From contig CAVZUA010000041.1 in the NCBI GenBank assembly GCA_963778385.1, positions 434,001 to 498,000 on the forward strand: DNA of 64,000 nt, written 5' to 3'. The notes beneath the pieces are model-generated. The model had not been told where the DNA came from and did not search any database. It saw nothing but the letters and a program-made list of their open reading frames with translations. The translations under genes and the position numbers were made by a program. Of the stretch, positions 17,516 to 26,224 are shown piece after piece (positions within the stretch are counted from its first letter, which is position 1; each line of letters opens with the position of its first letter). The stretch is from DATARH01 sp963778385. Lineage in GTDB: Bacteria > Pseudomonadota > Alphaproteobacteria > ATCC43930 > CGMCC-115725.

Positions 17516-18802
17516 TTAGTCTGTGAAAATGCTCTTTTTCAGAATCGCGTGGACACCCCAATTGGCGTCCACGACCTGGGTTATCCCGAAGTCGACCGCG
17601 ACCGACATCAGCGAGATTGCCTCATCCTCGCTAAGGCCCTTCGTCACCATCAGGAAGCGGCGCATCTTGCGGAACGCGTCGCGCATCGCACCGTCGAGCG
17701 AGGATTTGGTGAAGATCTCGCTCTGCGGCTTATCGCCGAGTTCGACGAGATAATTGGCGAAGCTGAAGCCGTGCACCACCCATGCGTCTGCAGTTTCCAG
17801 CAGCGGATAATCGAGCCCGGCAAGGGGCGTGCCGGTTAGCTCGTCGGCCTTGTGCAGGATCAGCTGGAAGGTCCCCGTCAGCGAACACTCGATCGCGGTG
17901 CCGCACAGTTCGGAATCGCCCTGGCTGGCGTGCGGGTCGCCCGCCGAAAACAGCGCGCCCCGCACCGCGACCGGGTAGTACATCGTCGCGCCCTTCCCGA
18001 TCCGCCAATTGTCGACATTGCCGCCAAAATAGCCCGGCGGCACGGAATCAACGAATTCCGCCTCCTTCGGCGCGACGGCGAGCACCCCGAAATGCGGCCG
18101 CACCGGGATGCGCACGCCTTTGAGGATGCCGTGGTTTGCCTCGACCAGCGCATGATCGACGGGAACACCGGGATAATCGATTGTCGGGTGCACCACCCCG
18201 AACGGGTCGGTTTGCGGCACCCAACGGTAATTGTAGACGGCGCGCGCCCAATTATTTCCGGCGGCGGCGTCGATCTCGTAAATCGTGATGACCTCACGGG
18301 GCTTCGGCTCGGTCAGCAGGTCGTTGTAGTGAAAACCCCACCAGGCGGCGGCATTGCTGCCGAAAGCGCGCCCCTGGTAATCCGGGTTTCGGCTGCCGCG
18401 CGGGCGCACGTCGAGGATGCGGACTTCGAGCACATCCCCTGGTTCGGCGCCGCGCACGAAGATCGGGCCGGTGCAGATATGTACGCCGAACCCCTCGCCG
18501 GCGCCGCGGCCGTGGATCGACGCATCGAGTGGGCCGGCGCCGCGGCGGTCGACGTTCTTGCGCTCCTTGGTCCAGTGAAACACGCTTTCGGCGCCGGGAT
18601 CGCCGGCCATCATCCGGGCATGATCGTCATAGGCGTGGTGCGTCAACGTCTCGATCGTGACGAAGTCGCCCGATGACAGCGTCAACGCCGGTCGCAGCGA
18701 ACGGCTGAAATATCCCCAATGCACCGTCTCGGCGGTAGCCGGAAGCACGTGATGGTTCGGCGCGCGGGCCGTCCCGGCCGGGTTGTCGCTCAAAATCGTC
18801 AC
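17516..18802 (-). CDS. Acetamidase/formamidase family protein
   Basis: This 428-residue cytoplasmic amidohydrolase is of the FmdA_AmdA family, which releases ammonia from formamide, acetamide or similar amides. Family features include VHWGYFSRSLRPALTLSSGD at the start, the His-rich segment THHAYDDHARM, GVHICTGPIFVRGAEPGDVLEV, and GDPHASQGDSELCGTAIE in the core. It starts at GTG directly after the stop of the upstream oxygenase (TAGGTG), so the two are in one operon with the Liv-type transporter genes. The exact amide is unknown. Confidence 0.9.
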   Translation of the reverse strand: MTILSDNPAGTARAPNHHVLPATAETVHWGYFSRSLRPALTLSSGDFVTIETLTHHAYDDHARMMAGDPGAESVFHWTKERKNVDRRGAGPLDASIHGRGAGEGFGVHICTGPIFVRGAEPGDVLEVRILDVRPRGSRNPDYQGRAFGSNAAAWWGFHYNDLLTEPKPREVITIYEIDAAAGNNWARAVYNYRWVPQTDPFGVVHPTIDYPGVPVDHALVEANHGILKGVRIPVRPHFGVLAVAPKEAEFVDSVPPGYFGGNVDNWRIGKGATMYYPVAVRGALFSAGDPHASQGDSELCGTAIECSLTGTFQLILHKADELTGTPLAGLDYPLLETADAWVVHGFSFANYLVELGDKPQSEIFTKSSLDGAMRDAFRKMRRFLMVTKGLSEDEAISLMSVAVDFGITQVVDANWGVHAILKKSIFTD

Positions 18803-19804
18803 CTATGCCGGCTGCGGTTCCGTCACCTGCGTTGCGATGAACAGACGCCGCAAATGCTCGCCCGAGGTCGTGGGCTCGTATTTGGGGCGCTCGCCGGCCT
18901 TGAGGCAGGTCGGAATGCAGGCGACCGGTGCGTCGTAATTCGGGTTGTGGAAGAACACCAGCGATTGCCGCCGGCTCGTTGCCGCGAGATGGCTCGGCGG
19001 GTTGACGACCCGGTGCAGGGTCGAGACCCAGGCATTGTTGGTCCAGCGCGCCATCAGGTCGCCGAGATTGACGATGAAGCAGTCGGGGATAGCCGTCACG
19101 TCGACCCATTCACCCGCCGCGTTGCACACTTGCAGACCGCCCGGTTTGTCCTCGGTGGCGAGGATAGTGAGGCTGCCGTAGTCGGAGTGCGCGCCGGCAC
19201 GCAGCTGCCCGGGCAATGGCGGCGTCATCTGCGCCGGGTAATTGCGCAGCCGCAGCCGGCTGATGTGCCTGTCGATCTTGTCATCGAAGAAGTGTTCGTC
19301 GAGATCGAGCGCCAGCGCTAAAATGCGCGTCAGCGTCTGCGCCAGCCGGCTCATTTCGCGGTAATAACGGCTGAAGACCGGCCGCGCCGCCGTTGGCCGC
19401 TCCGGCCACAAGTTCGGCGCGAAATGCTTGCCGCTGCGGCGCGCGTACTCGGGATCTACGGGATCGACCGGGCCGATCATCAGGCTTTCGTTGAGATCGC
19501 CCGCCTCGGCCGCAGCGCCGCGCGAGCGAGCCACCGCCTCGCTGGCGATCGGCGTGTACCCGCGCGTCACATCGCGCGCGGGCTGCGCAACCCGCATCTT
19601 CTCCGCGAGCGGTAGGTCGAAGAACTCGCGGGCCACCGCGCGGGTTTCTTCGACCAGCTCGGGCGGCACGCCGTGCCCAGCGATCACGAGAAAGCCGATA
19701 TCGCGGCACGCCTGGTCCACGCCTTTGGCCAATTGCATTTTCCCGGCTGGGTCGCCGCTGCGGTATGGCGCGATGTCGATGACGGGTACAGACAGAAGGG
19801 TCAT
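18803..19804 (-). CDS. 2OG-Fe(II) oxygenase, isopenicillin N synthase family
   Basis: This 333-residue non-heme iron oxygenase has an N-terminal DIOX_N domain (VPVIDIAPYRSGDPAG, IGFLVIAGHGVP) and a double-stranded beta-helix with iron ligands in AGAHSDYGSLTIL (His-x-Asp) and WVSTLHRVVNPP (distal His), followed by the Arg in SRRQSLVFFHNP. The ATG of MTLLSVPVID is preferred to an upstream one in the same frame because the added residues are not family-like. It lies between the amidase and the transporter, so it probably oxidises an imported compound. Confidence 0.9.
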   Translation of the reverse strand: MTLLSVPVIDIAPYRSGDPAGKMQLAKGVDQACRDIGFLVIAGHGVPPELVEETRAVAREFFDLPLAEKMRVAQPARDVTRGYTPIASEAVARSRGAAAEAGDLNESLMIGPVDPVDPEYARRSGKHFAPNLWPERPTAARPVFSRYYREMSRLAQTLTRILALALDLDEHFFDDKIDRHISRLRLRNYPAQMTPPLPGQLRAGAHSDYGSLTILATEDKPGGLQVCNAAGEWVDVTAIPDCFIVNLGDLMARWTNNAWVSTLHRVVNPPSHLAATSRRQSLVFFHNPNYDAPVACIPTCLKAGERPKYEPTTSGEHLRRLFIATQVTEPQPA

Positions 19805-19820
19805 ATCTCGCCTCCCATTA

Positions 19821-22286
19821 TCAGGCAGCACCGGCGCGTCCCACTTCGGGTGCCGACGTATCGGCCAGGTAGAGCCGGGTCAGCGCTTCAAGATCGTGCA
19901 ATTCGAAGGCCGCGCCGCTTTCGGCGACGCAACCACTGGCGAGCACGAGGCATCGGTCGGCGAGCCCGATCGCCAGGTCTGCCATCTGGTCGACGACGAC
20001 CAGTGTCATTCCCTCGTCGCGCAACTGCCGCAGCGCGGCGAACAGTTCGTCGACGACGACCGGTGCGAGCCCGAGCGACGGCTCGTCCAGCAACAACAGT
20101 TTCGGGCGGGCAAGCAGGCCGCGCGCCAGGGCCAGCATCTGCTGCTCGCCGCCCGACAGCATGCCGGCGGGCGTTTGCAGGCGCCCGCCGAGCTTCGGGA
20201 ACCGGGCCAGCATAGCCGAGATGGCTTCGTCGAGGTCGGGCCGCGCACCGGCGCCGAGCCGCAGATTGTCGCGCACCGACAGCAGCGGGAAGACGAGCCG
20301 GCCCTCAGGCACCAGCACCAGTCCGGCGCGCGCCACCCGATGCGCCGGGGAGCTGGAGATTTCCGCGCCGCCAAACCGGATCGCCCCGGAGACCGGACGC
20401 AGCAGCCCGGAAATTGCTCGCATCAGAGTTGATTTGCCAGCGCCGTTCGGTCCCAGCACCGCCAACATCTCACCCGGCCGCACCGCGAGGTCGATGTCGC
20501 GCAATACCGGCAAGGTGCCGTAGCCCGCGGACAGGCCGCGCGCCTCGATCACAGTCTCGCCCCCAGCCGGCATTTGCCGGCGCCGCGCGCGCTCGGCCGC
20601 GGCGCCCTTCCCGAGATAGGCGGCGCGAACCGCTGGGTCGGCGCGAACCGCGCTCGGTGGGCCCTCGGCGATCTTGCGTCCGGCGTCGAGGACGACCACA
20701 CGGTCCGAGCTGCGCATGACCAGCGTCATATCGTGCTCGACCAGGACGACCGTAACACCGGCATCGGCGATGCGGCGCAGCAGCTCTCCCAACCTTGCGG
20801 TGTCGGCGGCGTCCAGCCCCGCTGCCGGCTCGTCGAGCAGCAACAACGTGGGCCGGGTCGCCAAAGCGCGGGCGATCTCGACAAGGCGGCGATCGACATG
20901 CGGCAGGTCATCGGCCGGACGAAGCGGGTCGCCCCGGTAGCCGACGAGCCGCAACAGGCTTTCCGCCTGCGTATGCTCGGCGGAACCGCGCAGGCGCCCG
21001 CGCAGCAGCCCGGCGCGGACATTGTCGAGAACGCTCAGCGACCCGAACAGCCGCGTCGTCTGGTAGGTGCGGGCGACGCCGAGCCGCGCGATGCGGTGCG
21101 CCGGCATTCCGGCGAGCGCGTTGCCGCCGACGGTCACTCCGCCCGCGTCAGGCGGCTGAAACCCGCCGATCAGATTGAGCAGCGTCGTCTTGCCGGCGCC
21201 GTTCGGCCCGATGATGCTGGTGACAGCGCCGGGAGGCGCGTCGAAAGTGACGCCCGCGACGGCCTGGATCCCGCCGAACGCGACCTCGAGATCGCGGGCG
21301 GCGAGGGCGCCCCCTGCAAGCGAGGGCGGCAGCGCTAGTTCTGGCGCGGCGTCCAGCTCAGGCGCGGCTAGTCGGCGCCGCAGCGGCAGGCTGCCGACCA
21401 GCCCCCGCGGCGCGAGCCGCAACACGACGAAGAGGCCGGCGCCGAACATTAATAACTGGTATTCGGCAAAACCGGCCGCGAGCTGCGGCAGCAATACGAC
21501 GAGCACGGCCCCGACCAGCGGCCCGAGGACGGTGCCGGCGCCGCCGACCACGACGACGAGCAAATAGAGGATCGAGGCCGAGAACGGAAAGCTGCTGGGC
21601 GCGATCAGCCCGGTCAGGCCCGCCTGCAAGCCGCCGGCGAGTTCCGCCGCCGCCGCGGCGATCATGAAGGCCAATGCGCGCACGAGCAGCAGGTTGACGC
21701 CAAGCCCGCTGGCGGCGACTGGCGCGTCGGCGCCGGCGCGCATCGCCAGCCCGAGCGGGCTGCGCTTCAGCCAGGCGAAGCCGAACAGCGCGGTAACGGC
21801 AAAGCCGACGCTCAGGGCGGCTGACTCCCCAATGGTGAAGACATGGCCGGCGATGGCCGGCGGGGGAATGCCGGGAAGCCCGCTCGCCCCGCCGGTCAGG
21901 CCCTGCCATTCGGTCGCCGCACTGACCGTGATGAAGCCGAAGGCGATCGTCATCATCGCGAGATACGGTCCTGACACGCGCAGCGTGGGGATCGCCACCA
22001 GCGCGGCAACCACGACGACGATCACAACCGCCAGCGGCAAGGCGATCACGAACGGCACGTGCGCGGCGGTTGTCAGGATGCCCAAACCATAAGCGCCGAG
22101 CGCGACAAAGCCGACCTGTCCCAGCGACACCTCTCCGGCCAATCCAAGCAGCACATTGACCCCGACCCCGACCAACGTCGTCGTCGCGACGCTAGCTGTG
22201 AGATAGGCGTAGTAACCGGACAGGAACGGGCAGATCGCCGCCACCCCAACCGCGGCGAGCACGCAGGCAACGCCTCGGCCGGTCAT
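19821..22286 (-). CDS. Fused branched-chain-type ABC transporter: LivM permease + LivG + LivF ATPases
   Basis: One 821-residue protein carries three Liv subunits. Residues about 1-310 form a LivM permease with the SLGQVGFVALGAYG motif. The first ATPase has Walker A GPNGAGKTT and Walker B LLLLDEP, but its signature is DLPHVDRRLVEIARAL in place of the usual LSYG-type. The second ATPase has GPNGAGKST, a canonical LSGGEQQMLALARG and LLLLDEPSLGLAP. The ATG overlaps the livH-type stop (ATGA). Such transporters import amino acids, amides or urea; the operon context suggests an amide. Confidence 0.92.
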   Translation of the reverse strand: MTGRGVACVLAAVGVAAICPFLSGYYAYLTASVATTTLVGVGVNVLLGLAGEVSLGQVGFVALGAYGLGILTTAAHVPFVIALPLAVVIVVVVAALVAIPTLRVSGPYLAMMTIAFGFITVSAATEWQGLTGGASGLPGIPPPAIAGHVFTIGESAALSVGFAVTALFGFAWLKRSPLGLAMRAGADAPVAASGLGVNLLLVRALAFMIAAAAAELAGGLQAGLTGLIAPSSFPFSASILYLLVVVVGGAGTVLGPLVGAVLVVLLPQLAAGFAEYQLLMFGAGLFVVLRLAPRGLVGSLPLRRRLAAPELDAAPELALPPSLAGGALAARDLEVAFGGIQAVAGVTFDAPPGAVTSIIGPNGAGKTTLLNLIGGFQPPDAGGVTVGGNALAGMPAHRIARLGVARTYQTTRLFGSLSVLDNVRAGLLRGRLRGSAEHTQAESLLRLVGYRGDPLRPADDLPHVDRRLVEIARALATRPTLLLLDEPAAGLDAADTARLGELLRRIADAGVTVVLVEHDMTLVMRSSDRVVVLDAGRKIAEGPPSAVRADPAVRAAYLGKGAAAERARRRQMPAGGETVIEARGLSAGYGTLPVLRDIDLAVRPGEMLAVLGPNGAGKSTLMRAISGLLRPVSGAIRFGGAEISSSPAHRVARAGLVLVPEGRLVFPLLSVRDNLRLGAGARPDLDEAISAMLARFPKLGGRLQTPAGMLSGGEQQMLALARGLLARPKLLLLDEPSLGLAPVVVDELFAALRQLRDEGMTLVVVDQMADLAIGLADRCLVLASGCVAESGAAFELHDLEALTRLYLADTSAPEVGRAGAA

Positions 22287-23152
22287 ACCCGGCTGCGCAC
22301 TGCGAAGGTGAACAATCCCTGCGGCGCCCACGCCAGCGCCAGCAACACGCTGGTAAAGGTGACGATTTGCGTCGTGCTCGACCCGAGATAGGTCGTCGCG
22401 GCTGCCTCGACGAGGCCGTAAAGCAGGCCGGCCGCCATGACGCCCGGCGCATTGGTCATGCCGCCGAGGATCGCGACGGCAAAGGCCTTGATCCCGAACA
22501 TCGTGCCCATGTCGTAGGAGACGCTATAGAGCGGCGCGATCAAGATGCCGGCGAGCCCGGCGAGCGCCGCGCTCGCCGCATAGGTCCCAGCGATCAGGCG
22601 CCGCACGTCGATGCCCATCAAAGCCGCCGCATCCGGCTGCTGCACCGCCGCAGCGACGCGCAGCCCGAGCGCGGTACGGGTCATCACCAGCAGCAGCGCG
22701 ACCGCCAAGACCAGCGCCGCCGCCGGCAATAGCGCCTGCAACGGCAGAATGCCGGCGCCCGCGACGATCCAAGGCTCATCCGCCAGCGCCGACGGCATCG
22801 CCTGCGGCCCCTTGCCGAACAGCGCCATCACGGCGTTGTCGACGACGATGCCCAGCGCCACGGTAGCCATCAGCCAGGCATTCGAGCCGCGCGCCACGAA
22901 CGGGCGGACGGCGAGCCGTTCGACCGCGAGGCCGTAGACGGTGCAGCCGGCGATCGCTGCCGCGATCGCGAAGGGCATCGGCCAATCCAGCCTCACGGAG
23001 AAGGTCAAGCACAACACCGCGCCGAGCATCACCGCCGAGCCTTGCGCGAAATTGACTGTCTGCGACACTGCGTAGGTCAACGCAAAACCGAGCGCGACCA
23101 GCCCGTACATCGAGCCGATCGCGACGCCGGAGACGACCGCGACGGACAGCAT
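22283..23152 (-). CDS. Branched-chain-type ABC transporter permease LivH
   Basis: The 289-residue integral membrane protein starts MLSVAVVSGVAIGSMYGLVALGFALTYAV and includes NFAQGSAVMLGAV, the family motif, and several transmembrane helices up to TFTSVLLALAWAPQGLF. It pairs with the LivM part of the downstream fusion to form the membrane channel. It follows the substrate-binding gene by 8 bases and overlaps the fusion gene by 4, so all are one operon. Confidence 0.93.
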   Translation of the reverse strand: MLSVAVVSGVAIGSMYGLVALGFALTYAVSQTVNFAQGSAVMLGAVLCLTFSVRLDWPMPFAIAAAIAGCTVYGLAVERLAVRPFVARGSNAWLMATVALGIVVDNAVMALFGKGPQAMPSALADEPWIVAGAGILPLQALLPAAALVLAVALLLVMTRTALGLRVAAAVQQPDAAALMGIDVRRLIAGTYAASAALAGLAGILIAPLYSVSYDMGTMFGIKAFAVAILGGMTNAPGVMAAGLLYGLVEAAATTYLGSSTTQIVTFTSVLLALAWAPQGLFTFAVRSRV

Positions 23153-23160
23153 GCCGAAGG

Positions 23161-24349
23161 TTAGCCGACCGGTTCGATCTGATTCCCGACGTAATGGACC
23201 ATCACGTAGTCGTTCTCGGTCAGCGCATCGTGTCGGTTGGGCGCAAACGGCTTGTCGTAAGTCTTGATCAGCCCGTCGTAGCGGTCGAGCGTGTAGAATC
23301 CCTCGCGGATTTTCGGACCGTCGGTGCTGTCTGCTTTGGCGATCGCGCGTGCCGTCAGCTGCATTGCGTCATAGGCGTTGGCGACGCCGACCGGAGGCAG
23401 GATGTCGCCAGGTCCTTTGACGTCCGGGTAGGCCGCCTTCATCGCGGCGATCAGTTTTTCGCCGACCGCGTTCTGCTTGCCGAAGAAGCTGTAGGTCTGG
23501 ACAAATTCGACCATCTTGGCGGCGCTGCCGGCGAGTTGGGGGAACTGTCCGCCGGAAATGCCCCAATGCGAAACGACCGGCGCCTGCCAGGCGACCCGCT
23601 GCATCGCCTTCACCGCCTGCGCGCCGGGCGCGGCGTTGGCGACCAGGATCACGACATCGGCCCCGGCGGCGCGCAGCCGCGACACTTGCGGCGTCAGGTC
23701 GACGTCCTGCTCCTCCATCTTCTCGATGCCGGCGAGCTTCACGCCGCTCTGCTCGGCCGCTGCGGTGAGCCCAGCCCGGTTCGAAGTCGCCCCAGCCATT
23801 GTTGATCAATAACAAGCCGGGCGCCTTGGCGTCGTGCTTCGCCGCCGCGTGCGACAAGAGGCGCTTGTCGACAAGCGCATCGACCGCCGAGACTCGGAAC
23901 GCGTAGTTCGGCTCCGCTCCGTTCTGGGTGATCTTGGTCGCCGCCGCCCAGACCCCCATGAACGGTTTTTTGTTCTCGTTGATGATCGGCACGATCGCCA
24001 GCGAGACCGGGCTATCGATGCCCCCGAACAGGACGGCGCAACCTTCGCGATCAATCAATTCGCGCGCGGCCAATTGCCCCTTGTTCGGGTTTGACTCATC
24101 GTCACGCCGCACCAACTCGAGCTTGCGGCCGAGTACACCGCCGCCTGCGTTGATGTCGTTGATCGCCATCGTCAATCCGCGGGTGATCCCCTCACCCGAT
24201 AGCGCCGACTGCCCCGACAAGGCGGCGACGAGGCCGATTTTGATCGGCTCGTCGGCCTGACCAAGCCGTGGGAAGCCGGCTATCGCTGCTCCGGTTCCGG
24301 CGGCAACGCCCGCGAGCACGCTGCGGCGCGTCATATGGCGTAAGCGCAT
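23161..24349 (-). pseudogene. Branched-chain-type ABC transporter substrate-binding protein LivK, frameshifted
   Basis: The start has a twin-arginine-like signal (MTRRSVLAGVAAGTGAAIAG) and the binding-protein pattern EPIKIGLVAALSGQSALSGE through PGLLLINNGWGDF. Near 23800 the frame breaks; the other lobe continues in a second frame as NRAGLTAAAEQSGVKLAG to the normal C-terminus HYVGNQIEPVG. A single-base length change in a GC-rich run explains it, so it is either a true loss or a sequencing error. If real, the transporter lacks its own receptor. Confidence 0.85.
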
Positions 24350-24748
24350 GTCGACCCCCTTCCACTCCCGACAATTTCTTGGGATTGGCGCTGCAACGGG
24401 CATGCCAGCAGCAAGGTTGCCGCTCACACAGGCACGCGGCCGACAACTACATGCTCAAGCCGGTTCGGCCCGGACCCGGCGGCACGGCGTTTGCCCGCCT
24501 TTCGGCAACTTTCCCGATCTGCATACATGATGCCCACACCCGCTCTGCGGCCCGTTCCCGACAACCTGGCAGCTACCGATGTGCGGGGGCTGACCGGCGG
24601 CGGCCGCGTGGCCGACCGTGTCACGCGGCGGTATGGCAACGTGCGTCAGCGACCGGTTTCGGCGGATTGTGTTGAAGAAGTCGATTTTTGAGTGATCGTG
24701 GCGGCGCTTGGAGAGAGCGGCGGCCGGGTTGATGAAGCGTCTGGGGCC
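24350..24748. other. Intergenic stretch with an IS terminal repeat
   Basis: No gene is seen. GATTGTGTTGAAGAAGTCG at 24665-24683 matches the terminal repeat of the MITE-like element at 53925-54082 in 16 of 19 bases and lies just outside the IS1182-like transposase end, so it is probably that element's terminus. Confidence 0.5.
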
Positions 24749-25423
24749 TCATGTCGCCGTGGTTGGCGCCGGCACCGGCATCAGCTTGGCGAGTTTTCGG
24801 AGGTTCTGAGCGGCAGCGGCGAGGTGGAACTCGTCGCGGGCACCGCGGGGACCGCGAAGTCGGAGCCGGTCGATTTTCAGGATGCGTTTGAGGTGAGCGA
24901 AAAGCATCTCGACCTTCTTTCGCTCGCGCCTTGAGGTGACATAGGCGTCGGTGGCCGCGATGTCGCGCGCCACGTCGCGAGCACCTTCATGGACGGAGCG
25001 CGGGACCTTGCGGGCGGGTGCGTTCGGGCAGCACCGCGGTTTCAACAAACAGCTCTGGCAATCCAGCTTGCTGGCGCGATAGCGCGTCATGCCGTCCTCA
25101 TCGACGAGAGGACGCGGCACTCGATAGATTTTTTGCCGCTGCCTGAGTTCCTTCCCAGCCGGGCAGATATAGCAGTCGCGTTCGCGGTCATAGGCGAAGT
25201 CGTCGCGCGAGAAAGTACCGTCGGTGCGCTGGGATTTGTCGAACACCGGGATATGCGGCTCAATCCCGCGCTCGTGCACCAGCCAGGCGAGGTTCTCGGC
25301 CGAACCGTAACCGGCGTCTGCCGCCAGCCGCTCCGGCCACAGGCCAAAGCACTGCTGCGTACGCTCGATCATCCGGCGCTGCGCCGTCACCTCGGCTTGA
25401 CGGATCGCGGTGGTCCGTGCGCA
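24749..25423 (-). pseudogene. IS1182-type transposase, C-terminal part
   Basis: The fragment begins in TAQRRMIERTQQCFGLWPERLAADAGYGSAENL and continues with HIPVFDKSQRTDGTFSRDDF, a Cys-rich segment (CYICPAGKEL, CQSCLLKPRCCPNA) and RRERKKVEMLFAHLKRILKIDRLRLRG, the end of an IS1182/IS5-like DDE transposase. The N-terminal third is missing; the fragment is cut exactly at the 74-bp DUF417 repeat. Confidence 0.85.
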
Positions 25424-25560
25424 GCGCCGCGCATGCCAAAAGCCGGATAGAGCCAAAAAATCAGCGGACCATTGCTGATGTAGGGAACGAGGCGGTCTAC
25501 CTCGTACGCGAACCATTTCTGGTAACCGAAGAAGAAGAACATGATCACCATGGAGCCGCG
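25424..25560 (-). pseudogene. RclC/YkgB-like membrane protein (DUF417), 5' part
   Basis: On the minus strand the frame reads DRHHLLRGSMVIMFFFFGYQ, then KWFAYEVDRLVPYISNGPL, the N-terminal part of a DUF417 protein with its first membrane helix. It stops being DUF417 at 25424, where the IS1182 fragment begins. The remaining two thirds of the protein are at 11809-12183 on the other strand. An N-terminal start codon is not evident; the gene end is also close to the IS3 remnant. Confidence 0.8.
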
Positions 25561-25794
25561 CAGTAGGTGATGCCGGTCGACGGCGGCGGCTATCGTTGCG
25601 TGGGCGGATTGGCCCCTGATGTGGCGGAGACTGCCGTTCGGTAAGCCGACCCTGAGGCGACGCCCGGCAACCGGTCTGATGCGCCGAAAGCGGTCTCGAT
25701 CAGGCGGCCCTGCGTGGACAGTGGTGGAGAGGCGGTTGACCAGTTTCTCCTATCAGTCGACAGAGACCGCGTTGCGACGACCGCTTGAATCCGC

Positions 25795-26140
25795 CGAATA
25801 CGTCTCGATCAAATACACCGAGCGCCTGGCCGAAGCCGGGATCGAGCCGTCCGTGGGCAGCGTCGGCGACAGCTACGACAACGCCTTGGCCGAGACCATC
25901 AACGGTCTCTACAAAGCCGAGGTGATCCACCGGCGGCGGCCCTGGCGCTCGTTCGAAGCCGTCGAGTTCGCCACCCTGGTATGGGTCGACTGGTTCAACC
26001 ATCGCCGGCTGCTGCAGCCCATTGGTAATATTCCCCCGGCAGAAGCCGAAGACCGCTACTACGCTATGCTCGAACCGCCAGCTATGGCAGCGCGACTCAA
26101 ACCAAATAGCCTCCGGGAAACCCGGGGCGGTTCACCCGGG
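25795..26140 (+). pseudogene. IS3-family transposase OrfB, C-terminal remnant
   Basis: The frame reads EYVSIKYTERLAEAGIEPSV, GDSYDNALAETINGLYKAEV and WVDWFNHRRLLQPIGNIPPAEAE, the last third of the IS3 OrfB integrase core, including the final catalytic Glu (ALAETING). Upstream codons are scrambled. It ends with a GGGAAACCCGGGGCGGTTCA end-like sequence whose last part is duplicated in tandem. Confidence 0.85.
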
Positions 26141-26224
26141 GCGGTTCAACCTGGACTGCCGATCCCGACAAAATCATCGCCGCCGTCAGGCGCGGGCACC
26201 AAGTGTTAGATTCGATCCACTAGA

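Noticed and set aside
17852..18676. 274-codon plus-strand frame over the amidase
   Set aside because: Antisense shadow of the acetamidase/formamidase gene.
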